From positions 35,001 through 99,000 of the forward strand of contig JAVKOQ010000028.1 of assembly GCA_031835245.1 (NCBI GenBank): a DNA stretch of 64,000 nucleotides, written 5' to 3'. Origin of the DNA: Balamuthia mandrillaris (lineage: Eukaryota; Discosea; Longamoebia; Balamuthiidae). Within the stretch, counting starts at the first letter, position 1. Every line of letters begins with the position of its first letter. A model generated the notes under the pieces. It worked only from the letters and a program-made list of their open reading frames with translations, did not search any database and had not been told where the DNA came from. The position numbers were made by a program, and so were the translations under genes. Positions 9,241 through 20,169 of this stretch are shown in pieces.

Positions 9241-11245
9241 TTAGACGGCAAGATTCCAATAGGTGGAGTTCATGATGGCCTTGGACTTGTCCTCCAAGAA
9301 CTTCCACTTCCAGGTGCGTTGCTCGTTGAAGAACTGATCCAAAAAGAGCTGTTCGTTTTCCTTTAATCCCGTCGTGCGGTCGTGGGGAGGCTTTATGAGT
9401 CGCTTGGCAGTGGTCGTGACGCTATCGAACTCGTCCGGTATCTCCAAATAGTCGCACAACTGCCGAAGGAATGGCTCTGGCTGTTTGTTGGTCGCCAAAG
9501 GAGTTAGGTTATATACGAAGAAAAAAACTGGAGAAGAGAAACTCTTTCAGTTTTTGTTAAAACCACATTACGTACGTGCTCCAAGAAAAGGTTGTAGTTG
9601 ATGACCAAATAGTCGTCGGGATGAAAGGTTTGCAGTTGTTGGTTCAGCAGGCAGAGATGTCTCTCTGTGGAGCGAGCAGACGCCAAAACGTCGGCCTTGC
9701 CACCCGCTTTGATGTGTGGCCATCCTCTTCTGTAATTGGAGTAGGCAGAGTCTGAAACAAGGGAGAAAAGATTAGGAAACAGAACGAGAGAAGCAGAAGG
9801 AGATGCAACGAGTAAGAAAAGAATACCGCGAGGATCCCGGAACACGATGACTAGCTTAAAGCCAACGTTGGCTTTAGTGAGCAAAGAATTAAACTCGTAG
9901 GAAAGATCTGGATAGTGTGCCGTATCAAAATCGGGAATGGAGCTACACATTGTTGTAGAAGAGAATGTGAGGAAAAAGTAATGGAGAGGAGAAAGAGGAG
10001 GAAAAGAAAAACAGCAGAAATAAACACGTACCGATGAACGACTATGATCTTATGCGATGGAAATTGTGCAAACTCTTCCTTGACTACTGCAGGAAAGCTG
10101 TTCTTTGCTTGAAGATGTTTGTCGACAGGACCTTAACATTCAACAGTTAGAGCGATGAACATAGAAGCAGAGCACAGAGAAGAGAGAACGGGAAAGAGTT
10201 ATCGAGAGGGAGAGAGAACGTTTTGTTGGGTGAGAGACAACAAACCAGAAGACCACAGGTTGTGGTTGGTGGTGCCCAAAGTGAACCACTTGCGACTCTT
10301 ATCATGTTGTGGACGGTAGACAACGGAATCAGAAGCACCTTCTGGCAGCACCGTCTTTGCCAAAAACGTTGTTCCTATTGATGCATCAAAAACAATGAGA
10401 CGAGAGAGAGAGGAGACAGAGTTAATGATAGCAAATGTAAGAGAGGAAGCAGAAGCAGAACAGAAGAAGAAGAAGAACAATAACACCAAGAAGAAGAAGA
10501 AGAAGAAGAAGAAGAAGAAGAAGAAGAAGGAGAAGAAGAAGAAGAAGAAGAAGAACAAGAACAAGAACAAGGACAAGGACAAGGACAAGGACAAGGACAA
10601 GGACAAGGACAAGGGCAAGGACAAGGACAAGGACAAGGACAAGGACAAGGACAAGGACAAGACAAGGACAAGGACAAGGACAAGGACAAGGACAAGGACA
10701 AGGACAAGGACAAGGACAAGGACAAGGACAAGGACAAGGACAAGGACAAGGACAAGGACAAGGACAAGGACAAGGACAAGGACAAGGACAAGGACAAGGA
10801 CAAGGACAAGGACAAGGACAAGGACAAGGACAAGGACAAGGACAAGGAAAAGAAGCAAAACGAGGTGCTTACCGCTTCCTTCAACACCCGTAAAAAGTGC
10901 AAAGTGACGGTCAAACGAGGTACGCGTGGCATAATAGGACTGCGCGGCAAAAATCGGGTAGTTCATGTGCAGCAAGAGCCCCGCCTCCGAGCCAGCCCCT
11001 CCCCCGCCTCCTCCTCCTCCTCTCCCTCCACCACCCGCCCCCCTCATGGGTCCCTCCAGCGTGGTCGTTGCCGCTTGTTGTGTCAGCTGCTGCCCCTTCT
11101 CCCTCTCCCTCTCCCGCTCGAGCTCCTGCAGCCGTTTTTGGAGCTGCTCCACCTTCCACGACTTTTGTGCGAGCTCCTGTTGGAGCGCAAAGTTGGCCTT
11201 GGCCAGCTCCAGGCTGTCCGCGTTGTTGTTGTTGTTCTCCTTGTC

Positions 11246-11297
<52 letters not shown>

Positions 11298-11470
11298 GGT
11301 TCGAACCGGGCGAACTGCACCACGGAGGCTTTGGTCGGGGTGGAGGGGTCGCAGGCGCCGTTCCCACGGGAAGACGAGAGGGCGAGGAGGAGGAGCAGCG
11401 CAAAGGCGCAGCCGGCCAAGAGAAGGTAACGCCGGTTCCGTTCCGTTCGTACCACCAGCGGCACCGCCAT
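9241..11470 (-). CDS. Golgi-type membrane sulfotransferase
   Basis: Exons 11470-10873, 10374-10246, 10131-10032, 9942-9827, 9751-9576 and 9480-9241 give 452 residues. The N-terminus is a type II signal anchor (YLLLAGCAFALLLLLALSSS) followed by a Gln run of about 17 and a coiled-coil stem. The catalytic part begins MNYPIFAAQSYYATRTSF. FTGVEGSGTTFLAKT, spliced across intron 1, is the 5'-phosphosulfate loop that binds PAPS. LVIVFRDPRDSAYSNYRRGW is the 3'-phosphate-binding motif. It probably sulfates glycans or proteins in the Golgi lumen; the acceptor cannot be told. Intron 1 (498 nt) is filled with purine and GGACAA repeats. Confidence 0.85.
10462..10849. repeat. GAA tract and GGACAA hexamer array in a sulfotransferase intron
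   Basis: A GAA-rich tract (about 10462-10560) runs into roughly 47 copies of the hexamer GGACAA/GACAAG (10566-10849) with two small interruptions. On the gene's sense strand it reads TTGTCC. It lies wholly inside intron 1 of the sulfotransferase gene. Confidence 0.95.
11251..11298 (-). repeat. CAG trinucleotide run encoding polyglutamine
   Basis: About 15 consecutive CTG/CAG triplets within exon 1 of the sulfotransferase gene encode a Gln run in the lumenal stem just after the membrane anchor. Confidence 0.9.
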
Positions 11471-11771
11471 GGTCTTTTGGGTTTATTTCTATTTTCTTAA
11501 GCTTGAATATTTGTTTTGACGTTTTTGGCTGAAAAATAATTGCCGATTGGCCGGATAAAATATTGTAACAGATGACGTCACTAAATGTTAAAGTCGGATA
11601 TTAGCCTAATTTAATCATATGATGTTTTCTTTTTTTAGTTGTATTTAAACAAACAACACTATTCGTCGGCCGGCTGACCTGTTTCACCTTTGAATTTGTT
11701 GTTTGACACAAAAGTGTAAACTTTTGTAGTTTAAGGAGCCAAACCTTGGCGTTCCCTGCAAAAACGTGGTA
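11471..11771. other. AT-rich promoter region of the sulfotransferase gene
   Basis: No ORF of note. A CRE-like palindrome TGACGTCA lies at 11573-11580 and a CCAAT-type ATTGG near 11546, about 75-105 bases upstream of the leftward start codon at 11470. The right part borders the mariner element. Confidence 0.4.
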
Positions 11772-11931
11772 TTGCTAACACAGAAAATCTTGAGAGAAAA
11801 GTTAAAAATTATTGAGAATTATCAATTTTTGAGCCGAACCCGGTTGACAGTATTGCTAACACAGAAAATCTTGAGAGAAAAGTTAAAAATTATTGAGAAT
11901 TATCAATTTTTGAGCCGAACCCGGTTGACAG
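11770..11931. repeat. Exact 81-bp tandem duplication at the transposon left end
   Basis: Two identical 81-base units, 11770-11850 and 11851-11931, each begin with TA plus the terminal inverted repeat. Absence of divergence indicates a recent duplication compared with the decayed transposase. Confidence 0.95.
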
Positions 11932-12994
11932 TAAAAGCGAAAAAACTATTCAGGGCTGTCAGTGATTGACAGACAGGCGACAGGGGCGGGAAGGGTCGGC
12001 AGGAGGGCCGCGGGAAGCGCGCTCTCAACGGGCTCTTTGCTAGCGAAGGCATCTGTGGCCACGACTTCTGGCTCCAACGGCCTACCGGTGAAGGGAAGTC
12101 CCATGTAGCACTGCCCGAAGTAGGCAATAGGTTTTTTTATCCACCCTTCTGCGTCTTGTGCTGTAATCTTTCCCATTGCCTCCTCAATCTTCGTTTTGAG
12201 GTCCTCTATATCGTTGAAGACAGCTCTTCTCACGAGCCCTTTGATCTTTGAAAAGCAGTACTCAGGGGGCAGGTACAGCACCGAGATGTTATAGGCAGCA
12301 TCTTGAATTTACCCGCCAGCATATTGGCGTGGTGGATCTTGGCATTGTCCATAACCAGCACCGTATTGCGGGGAACAACGCCAGCAAGCCCCAGCTCAAT
12401 GATGATCGCACGCGTGTTGTCATCGATTCGTGCTGTTCGTGCTCGCTTAGCAGGAGAGTGGTAGCTATCTTCTGTTTTGCTATCCCTTTTCTTACTGCTT
12501 GTGTAGTGCTCTAATGCGGTGCACTTTCTTTTTGCTGCATCAAAGGTATTCTGAACATCTATTAATGCCCTTCGCTGTGCTCTACCTCATCTTTAAGCGT
12601 TTTCACTCTCTCTCTCTCTCTCTATTGCAAGTGCCTCTTCAGGAGAGGTCAGTGAAAGCTCAACAATCGGTGTAGTCACTGACATCACTTTTATTCTCCT
12701 TCTCTTTCTTCTGCTTCTGCTTTTTCTTCCTTCTCCTCCTCCTCTTTCTTTCTTTCTTTCTTTCTTCCTTATTTTTTTGTAGCTTCATTCACTGGGTCTT
12801 TCCCCTTTGTTTTTGAGAGAAAACACAACTCCAATTGCAAGAATTTTAAATTTTCTGGTGTGGTTGCTTGTGCGTTTTCAACTTTTCTATCATACAATTT
12901 CAATATTTCTTGAGAAAATCCAACTATTTTTTCAAATGTCAACTTTTTTCTCCACTATTGCTAATTTTTTTTGCAAGATTTTCCGTGTTAGCAA
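11772..12994 (-). mobile_element. Tc1/mariner-type transposon, decayed, with TA duplication and terminal repeats
   Basis: The left end TA|TTGCTAACACAGAAAATCTTG (from 11772) mirrors the right end CAAGATTTTCCGTGTTAGCAA|TA (to 12994): 20 of 21 bases agree, and both ends are flanked by TA, the Tc1/mariner target-site duplication. The leftmost 81 bases (11770-11850) are repeated exactly in tandem at 11851-11931, so the functional left end could also be at 11853. The element is 1.22 kb, or 1.14 kb from the inner end. The transposase inside is disrupted, so it cannot move itself. Confidence 0.8.
11946..12590 (-). pseudogene. Mariner/IS630-family (DDE_3) transposase remnant
   Basis: Read leftward, one open stretch carries NTVLVMDNAKIHHANMLAGK, the second-Asp motif of Tc1/mariner transposases. 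The continuing C-terminal part is in another frame (11946-12281): VLYLPPEYCFSKIKGLVRRA, in which the usual LPPYSPDLNPIE is shortened, keeping the Glu but losing about eight residues. So there is at least one frameshift and one in-frame deletion. The DNA-binding N-terminus is not recognisable. The terminal repeats on both sides support the assignment. Confidence 0.7.
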
Positions 12995-13435
12995 TACTTT
13001 AGGAGCCCTGAGCAACACGCAAAACAAAAAATTTGCAAATCGATTGCTGTGGTTTTTGTTGTGTTGGTTCAAAAAAAAAACTGTTTTGTTGGAAAATTAA
13101 GGTTGTGAAACAGGTCAGGCTAAAGGGGGGGCATGTATTTCCTCACAGCGACAAAGGGGAATGGTGGGACGTGTTATCTTGGTTTTGTCTCCTCCTGCGG
13201 GCTGTACACAGGCAAAGAGGTCAAGCGACTGCCAGAGAGGTTGCAGTTTAGTTGAGCGTGTGTGTGTGCAAAAGGGTTTGGAGAAAGGGGGGGAAGGGGG
13301 TTTTGTCCTTCCTCCTCTTTCTTGGCTGGCTGGTTGTTCCAAAAGTCAACAGAATGAATGGGGAAAATATTTATCGAGTCATTTTGTTTGTTGGTTTGTG
13401 TTTTGTTTTGTTGTTCGGGATAGGTCTCCTTCCTT
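12995..13435. other. Stretch without a recognisable gene
   Basis: Between the mariner element and the stop codon of UQCC1. T-rich sequence followed by a G-rich part; the short ORFs show no family and no coding pattern. Nothing supportable. Confidence 0.4.
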
Positions 13436-15304
13436 CTAGACCTCATGAAGGTCAAGCCATGGGAGATAGCCGCTGGCGATGAGCCTGCTGTCAATGCCAT
13501 CAAGATGGGCCATGTTTGCCCTCAAGTAATGCACCAGCTTCTCCACGGCTTGCGCTGAGTGTTGTCTTGTCTGAAACACATTGCTAGAAAAAAAAAGCAG
13601 TCCGAAAAGATAGAAGATAAGAACAAGAGGAAAGAAAGAGGAGAGAGAGAAGCAAAAGGATAGAAGAGAAAACAGAATGCGGACATGAGTAAAATATAAA
13701 AAGAAAAGAAAAGGTTACCGGTATAAGGCATCGACGAGGACCGTGTCGGACCGTTGCAAGAGGGCTTCGTCCAAGGAAATGACGGTGCCGTAGTAGTACT
13801 GGTTTAGTTGCTTTACTTCACGACCGAATATAATCGCATTGTCCGCCTATTTTGAAATATAGACAGAGAACAGGTTTGCAAAAAGGTGAAAGGAACGAAA
13901 GGTTTAAAAAAACTACATACACCAGCTTCTACTAAGCTGTCCTCAACTTCATTCCAAAACTCAGTGAATAATTCTTGAGACAATTGCTTGCCCTTATGAT
14001 TGCAGAAACGTTCGTTTGAATGAAAGAAGAAAGAAAAAAGAACAGAAAGGAACAGAGAATAAGGAATAGGGAAGATCAAATAGAAAGAGTAAAACAGAAA
14101 GAAAAGGACAGAGAGCATCAAAGAGCAAAAGAGAAAAAGAAGCGCATGATTTGAAAAAAAAGAGAGAATGTCATACCCTCCAACCTTCGCTGCGAAGGCG
14201 GACCATAACCATCCACAAGTGCAACAACGAAATGGTGAACCATTCCATCACCGAACGGTGGTTATATCCGAGAACTGAACCAAACAGAAGGAAACTTATC
14301 GGTTAATACATACCATTTTAGGGACAAGGAGAAGATTGTTGAAGAACAAGAAGTGGCAGGAGTAAATGACGATAACAAGAATGAGACGAACAATAACATC
14401 AACACCAACCACAAAACGACAACAAGAAGAACAAGAAGAAGAGAAGGTAATCCGAATAACGCGATCGTACGGTCATAGAGTTCGTCTTTTCTAGACTGAT
14501 GTCTCACGAAGATGTAGAGCTGGCCGGCATTATAACCTCTTCGTATCTTTGTGAGAAAGAGTCTCTTCAAAAAGTTTTCCTTCTCCTCCGTTCCATTTTT
14601 GATCCTTATCAATGCCACTTTCTTGATGAGCCTACAAGCAAACATACGGTGATAAGTCAGAGACCAATAAAAATAGGATGAACAAAAGAAGCAGACAGAA
14701 GAAAAAAAAAGAACGCAAAAAACAAAAAGAATAAAAAACACCAGAAGAACTGAACAGAGCAGAGCACAGCAGAACGGAATACACAACCACAACCACAACC
14801 ACAAAGAAAACGACAAACAAAAAACGATGGAGGAAACGAAGCATACTCAAGCCGTTCGTGATGCAATCGGTCGTTCTCTTTGCGCTCTTCCGGCGTCATC
14901 CTATTCACCAGTTGATAGACGCCTTCGCCGCTTATCACCGTGATAGTCCCATCTGCGGCTTCCATTATTTCCTCTCTGCTATTATTTTGTGCTTGCTCTT
15001 GTTGAAGAGCAGCAGGTTGAGCTTGAGCGTTTGCTGCAGCAAAGGAACGACGTTGTTGTTCTTGCTGTGGTTGTTGAGGAAGAAGTAGAGAAGTAAAAGT
15101 TGTGGCGGGAGAAGAAGAGGAAGAAGAACGGAAGAGAGGAGCAAAAGAAGAAGAGCGTTTGTGTGGAAAGAGAGCAGAAGCAAAAGGTTGAGAGTTGTTG
15201 TGGATGGTTCGACCACTCGTGCCGCCGGCGGAACGCAAAGGAAGAGCGAGCGGAACCGGAGCAAAGCGTCCAGTCACGCATGAAGCCAGTGTGTTACTCC
15301 TCAT
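13436..15304 (-). CDS. UQCC1: Mitochondrial cytochrome bc1 assembly chaperone (CBP3/UQCC1)
   Basis: Exons 15304-14847, 14631-14471, 14274-14177, 13992-13921, 13846-13719 and 13583-13436 join in frame to 354 residues. The first about 70 residues are Arg/Ser-rich and almost free of acids, as in a mitochondrial presequence. The conserved core has GYNHRSVMEWFTISLLHLWM then VMVRLRSEGW, ELFTEFWNEVEDSLVEAG, LNQYYYGTVISLDEAL and NVFQTRQHSAQAVEKLVHYL, matching the ubiquinol-cytochrome c chaperone family, which binds the mitoribosome exit and newly made cytochrome b. Two acceptors compete before the last exon (TTCTAG|CAATG or TTTCAG|ACAAG); only the first gives the conserved ending. Confidence 0.85.
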
Positions 15305-15794
15305 TTTTTTCTTTCGCTGTGGGGATTCAATAATCAAAACAAAAAAGAGGGAGGTAAGAAGAAGGTTCTGTAAAGAGCTCAATAATAAAAACAGAACACT
15401 CGATCAAAAATAATAAACAAAAACTATGAACGAAGAAGAAGCTCACCTTTAAATAGCTTACGATGACCTCAACACAAATAAATAAGAAGAGGAAGAAGAA
15501 GATCCTGGAAAGGGTGTGTGAGGAAGGACGTCGGTCACCGATCTTGGTGGTGTTTTATGCGCGGCTCCTTTGCTTTATTTTTTTTTCTTTTGGGTTGATC
15601 ATAAGGATGATGTCATCGAGTAAAGATCGGAGGCTGATGTCACCCCGGCCTTCCATGTCGACCCTGGGAAAAGGTTGTCGACAGTAAATATTGGAGGATG
15701 ATGTCACCGCGACCTTCCATGTCGTCCCATGAATTATGTCGACAGTTTAAACAAAGAAAGAAAATAAAAAGCGCACAGAGAGAGAGAAAAAAAG
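15305..15794. other. Divergent promoter region, UQCC1 / PFDN4
   Basis: The region separates two divergent genes. It holds two imperfect copies of a roughly 57-base unit (15629-15686 and 15693-15748) with GTCGAC sites, and otherwise T-rich sequence. ORFs here are short and unconvincing. Confidence 0.5.
15629..15748. promoter_or_regulatory. Duplicated promoter unit with TGATGTCACC and TGTCGACA motifs
   Basis: Unit 1 (15629-15686) and unit 2 (15693-15748) share GGAGG, TGATGTCACC, GACCTTCCATGTCG (one difference) and TTGTCGACAGT/ATGTCGACAGT. GTCGAC occurs at 15657, 15677 and 15738. The pair ends about 50 bases before the PFDN4 start codon, fitting a duplicated activator-binding module. Confidence 0.5.
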
Positions 15795-16159
15795 ATGGTA
15801 AGCTCGTACGATTACATTGTGGTCTTTTTCACAAAACGTGGATTCATCAGCTCACTTTTTCTTTTTTTGCCACTAGGCTAAAGTGCAAGAAGGAGGTGAG
15901 GACGTAAATGTCACGTGGGAAGACCAGCAAGCCATCAACTCGTTCGGCAGGCTCAACATCCGCTTTCACGAGATTGAGGACGAAGTGAAAAAACTAAAGG
16001 TTCCTTTTTGGCCTCTCCTCTGTGTCTTTCTTCTTCCTCTTTGGCCCTCGCTCACCATAACGCTCTCACCAGGAAGAAGCACAAAACTTGGACGACTCCA
16101 CCAACGAACTCATCCTTGCCGATGATGACGTTCCCGTCAGGTTCGGCTTCAAATCACTT

Positions 16160-16198
<39 letters not shown>

Positions 16199-16429
16199 GA
16201 CTTTTCTTAATGCTGTTAACAACAATTGAAAAACAGGTATAAAGCAGGAGAAGTCTTTGTGGAGGTGCCCAAAGAGGAGGCGGAGCAAATGCTGGAAAAG
16301 GCGCTGCAGGAGAACGGCGTTCAGATGGAGAAGTTGGAAGAGGAGTTGGCTGCCATCAAGAAGACGATGGCCGAGCTCAAGGTGCGGCTGTACGGCAAGT
16401 TTGGCAGTAACATCAATCTTGACGAGTAA
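15795..16429 (+). CDS. PFDN4: Prefoldin subunit 4
   Basis: Exons 15795-15797, 15877-15999, 16073-16140 and 16237-16429 give 128 residues, the usual size. Exon 1 is just the start codon (ATG|GTAAGC). Conserved family segments are [35 protein letters not shown] (the turn region) and the C-terminal helix ending [13 protein letters not shown]. As a beta-type subunit of the hexameric prefoldin it hands unfolded actin and tubulin to the CCT chaperonin in the cytosol. Introns are short; the third carries a (TC)n tract. Confidence 0.95.
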
Positions 16430-16678
16430 AAAAAAGAAGTTACCAGCGAAAGAAAGCAGAAAGAAGTGGTGTTGGGATGGAACGGCTGTTTGTTCCGTCG
16501 CTTGGAGAGAGAGAGAGAGGAGAGGAGAGGAGAGAGAGAGAGAGCCACGAAAGAGAAAGAGAAGCAAGAGAATATAGCAAAAGAGAAACCATGATAGAGA
16601 AACAAAAGTTAACAGCAAATGAAAGGAAGGAGAAAAAGAAAGGTAAGCCAGAGGCAGAGAAAGGCACACCGTCGAGTA
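16430..16678. other. Convergent 3' region with GA repeats
   Basis: Between the 3' ends of PFDN4 and guanylate kinase; GA-rich, with no coding signal. Confidence 0.6.
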
Positions 16679-17583
16679 TCAGTTCGATGTTGAAGAAGAA
16701 CCCGTATCTGCCGTAAGGAAGGTTCTAAACTGCTGGTAGGCCGACTCCAGGTCATCATTGACGATGACCTTGTCCCAAAAGTCAGGCTTGTCCCGGTACT
16801 CCAGCTCCCTCTTGGCCGTGTCCAGCCTCTTCTCGATGGCCTCGGCGTCGGTGTCCCCTCTGCCCGTGAGACGCCTGCGCAGCTCCTCCACGCTGGGCGG
16901 CACCACGAAGAGGTAGCGCGCGTTCAGCGTGGACTGCTTCACCAAGAGCACGCCCTGGATGTCTATGTCCAACAGACACACCTGAACGTTCCAAAGTTGT
17001 GGAAAAAAATATACAAAAAATATACAAAAAAATGGAGATTAGAACAAAAATAAATAACTTAAAAATAAATAAAAACAACAAAAAATGTAAAATAAAATAA
17101 ATAAAAATAAAATAAAAAATAAAATAAAATAAACAACAAAACAAATAAACAGGTAGCACACACAAACAAGTAGCAATTTTTTTTAAAATAAAAAAACCGG
17201 TGGGGGCGTACCTTTCCTTGTTCGGCAACAGATTCGACGGCGGCTATGCTGGTGCCGTAAAGGTTGCCGCTGTACTCGGCGCTCTCCAGGAACTTGCCCT
17301 CCTCCTTCTCCTTCAGGAACGTCTCTCGGTCCGTGAAAAAGTAGTGCACGCCGTTCTGCTCTCCCGGCCTGGGTTTTCTGGTGGTGTGGGACACCGAAAA
17401 GCCAAAGCTGGAGGGGAACTCCTTCAGCAAGCGGCCGATGAGGGTGCTCTTGCCCGAGCCTGAAGGTCCTGCCACCACCACCGGCCTCATTGCTGCTGCT
17501 CTCATTTGCTCTCTTTGCTTCCTTTCCTTTGCGTTGGGCATATTCGTGTCGTCACGAGAAAGTGTTCTTCTGCGAAATTCCAT
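16679..17583 (-). CDS. Guanylate kinase
   Basis: Exons 17583-17212 and 16981-16679 give up to 224 residues; inner ATGs at about 17541 and 17490 could be the true start. [16 protein letters not shown] is the P-loop. [20 protein letters not shown] and [10 protein letters not shown] are the GMP-binding segments, and LLDIDIQGV is the conserved strand after the LID region. It phosphorylates GMP to GDP using ATP in nucleotide salvage and synthesis. The intron (17211-16982) is very A/T-rich with AAATA repeats on the plus strand. Length and motifs fit the standard single-domain enzyme. Confidence 0.95.
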
Positions 17584-17669
17584 TTTGGAATGTTAGGAAT
17601 TTTTGGAATGTAAAGAATGCAAATGATTCCTCCGGAATGATAAGAATGATAAGAATTATTTTGATTTGT

Positions 17670-18494
17670 TTACAGAAAGAGATGGTCGCCTCTGCTGGAT
17701 GCGCCGCCACTGCTATCAGATACACTCCCGCTCTCGCACACAGTAACCATGTCCTCATGGCAAACCCGCTCGCACACGCCCAGATCCGAATCGGAGGCAC
17801 ACTCGCCCAAGCATGCAATCCATTGAGATTGGCAAAGGCAGTAGTTGTCTGTATCTTCCGCTGCTTTGCTGCATTCCTCCTCTTCGGCGCTGCATTCTAC
17901 CATTCGTGCAACACAAGTATTGGGATCAACTGCAGCAACGTAGACGATAGAGATACCATCAGAAGAACTGAAGAAGCAGACATCAACATTGACCGCAAAC
18001 AGAGAAGGAAGAGGGTACTTTGAATGTCTTTGCTTTCGTCATAACACTCGTTCGTAAACTCAAAGTTTACTCCATTGGGAGCAGTCACGTTGTAGACAAG
18101 CGTGCCATCACGCTGTTGCGCCACAGCTGCCGGGTAAACACGGCTGCAATCAAAGTTGTGCCCTGCTCCTGCCTCCACCTCATTCACACCACACGCCTCA
18201 TCGATGTTCCAACAAAGGTCCTCACAGGCGAAGCCGCCAGCGGTCACGACGTTGCTTTCTGAGCTGTCTGCAAGCGATTCATCGTCCGGAGCTTCCACTT
18301 GTAAGCATTCTCTATAATTAGGTTTGTTATTATTGTTTCAATGATGAACCAAAGGAAAGCAAAAAAAGAAAATGAAGAAAGGATGAAACGAACCGATAGA
18401 AAGTTGGACACAAGAAGCGTGCTCGCTGCAACAAGCAGTCACCTGTAATGCTAAATAAAATACTTTTTTTTGCCTCTGTCAATTTTTGTGTGCA

Positions 18495-18535
<41 letters not shown>

Positions 18536-18886
18536 CAATACGTCTCCGCATATCCTTCGCGAATGGGTTGATAGCTGTCCACGTAGATGAGGTCGTAAGT
18601 CAGAAATGGCAGACACAGCTCTAAGATACCCTCGTACTCCTCCTTAGGAACACAGGTGGCATCCGGAAGGCTTGCAGCCATCACCTCCGCGAGGCTGTCA
18701 TCGTCGCTTTGCTCCCCTCGCACCGTGACAAGAGAGGTCGCTACCATCGCCAAGTCCAAACGAACAAAAACACAGCGCGTTAAGCTTCACTTTTTTTAAA
18801 AAAAAAGAAAGAAAGAAACTTGTTTCAAAAAACTCACCACAAAGGAAGATGGTTAGCAGGATAACACTCAGAGGACGGCGGTGCAT
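17670..18886 (-). CDS. Secreted cysteine-rich protein with an apparent one-base frame break
   Basis: Exon 1 (18886-18838) plus exon 2 (18740-18542) give a clean signal peptide (MHRRPLSVILLTIFLCGATS). Exons at 18425-18394 and from 18297 continue with NVVTAGGFACEDLCWNIDEA and GVNFEFTNECYDESK. Coding then resumes one base out of frame: YPLPSLFAVNVDVCFFSSSD, CSAEEEECSKAAED and CLCQSQWIACLGEC run to a stop at 17670. No GT..AG intron restores the frame at 18020-18000, so either the assembly has an indel or the gene is newly broken. Cys are even in spacing and probably paired. Not a family I recognise; presumably extracellular. Confidence 0.55.
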
Positions 18887-19501
18887 GTTTGTGTGTTTGT
18901 TTATGTGTGACGGCAACAAAAAAAAAAATGAAGTCTGGAAAGACAGAAGCCGGTAAACGCGGGTCAGGTCCCCCTCCACCCCGTTACAAGAACACACCGC
19001 GCCTCAAAAGATGAAAAGCAAGGTGCTTTCGGGCAAACAACGGAACAGCACACTTTTATAGAGTTTGCTTCATATAGTAAAATTGGTTGGCCTAAATGAA
19101 TGAATGAATTGGACATTGCCATCGATCACATGTAGGATGGTCTCCTGTTGTTCAGCGAAACGACAACCACAACCACCTCCAAAAGGGAGCGTCCGTTCGT
19201 GCAAGAACAAAGAAGTGGGGGAAGCGAAAGTTCGCAGGGGGCAGCTACCCGCCGAGTTTCCAGTAGTTCATTCTCTGTTGCGTCCCGATTTTCTCTGTAC
19301 TTCACGCCCAATACTGAAACCCCACCAAAACGACCGAATGAACACTGAAAACACAAATAAAACACTCTCCTCCCTCCCTCCTCCCTCCTCCCCCCCTTTC
19401 CTCTTCCTCTCTCTCTCTCTCTCTATCTTTCTCTCTCACACACTCTTTTTTTTTTTTGTTTGCTTCCAGAACAGAAGAAACACGACGAGAGATCAGAGAG
19501 A
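18887..19501. other. Divergent intergenic region
   Basis: 615 bases between the leftward secreted-protein gene and the rightward four-TM gene. It holds a short TGAA repeat near 19098 and CT-rich sequence at 19360-19460 before the four-TM start. No supportable gene. Confidence 0.4.
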
Positions 19502-20169
19502 ATGAGGTGGATGAGAGTGAAGGTGTTGCCGCTGGTGGCCGTGATCCTCCTGCTCTTCGCCATGATGGCCGTGCTCTTTGGGCTGACCGCGGTGGACGAC
19601 GGGTGGGCGCGCAAGGACGACCGTACCCACTTTGGCTGGAAGGGCGGGGAGATCAAGGGCAAGCACTACGACGCGGACGACCTGCGGAGCACGGGCTGGC
19701 AGAGGGGAGGGAGGGCCGTCATGGTGGGCTCCGTGGTGGTGCTGATCCTGCTCACGTGGAGCTTGTTCTTTGCCTGCCTGAGAGTCTTCGCGTGGGGGCC
19801 TTTGAGCATCGGCCACGTTGGCTGGAGCGTTCTCTGCTTGACCACGTACGTTGTTCTTTTGTGTTGAGAGAGAAGGAGGGAAGGAGAGGAGAGAAGAAAA
19901 GAACCTGCATGCTAACCTTTGCTGCTGCTTTTTGTTGTTCTCTCGTTAAACAAACGGCGCATAGGCTGGTGTGGGTGATCTGTTGGTCCACATGGGCGGC
20001 AGACACGCAGAAAGACCGAGAGAGGCTCCACGCCTCGCCGGATTGGGCCTTTGCCTTTGCGATAGCCGGCAGCGTCTGCACGCTTGCCGCCTGCGTGGCT
20101 CTTATGATGGCGCCCTCGTATGACTATGCTGTGTTTGAGGAGGATGGCTATGCTGTTATCGGCGTGTAA
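19502..20169 (+). CDS. Four-transmembrane protein, unknown family
   Basis: Exons 19502-19845 and 19965-20169 give 182 residues. Four hydrophobic helices are clear: VLPLVAVILLLFAMMAVLFG (about 8-27), AVMVGSVVVLILLTWSLFFA (about 74-93), VGWSVLCLTTLVWVICWSTW (spanning the splice) and AFAFAIAGSVCTLAACVALM. The first loop is about 45 residues and charged (DDGWARKDDRTHFGWKGG). The topology matches claudin/PMP22- or SUR7-like tetraspan proteins, but no signature motif is visible. The acidic C-terminus is short. Confidence 0.75.

Noticed and set aside
10395-11532. Plus-strand ORFs opposite the sulfotransferase gene
   Set aside because: Lys/Asp or Thr/Arg repeats from the hexamer array and the complement of the polyGln exon; splice signals and motifs support only the minus strand.
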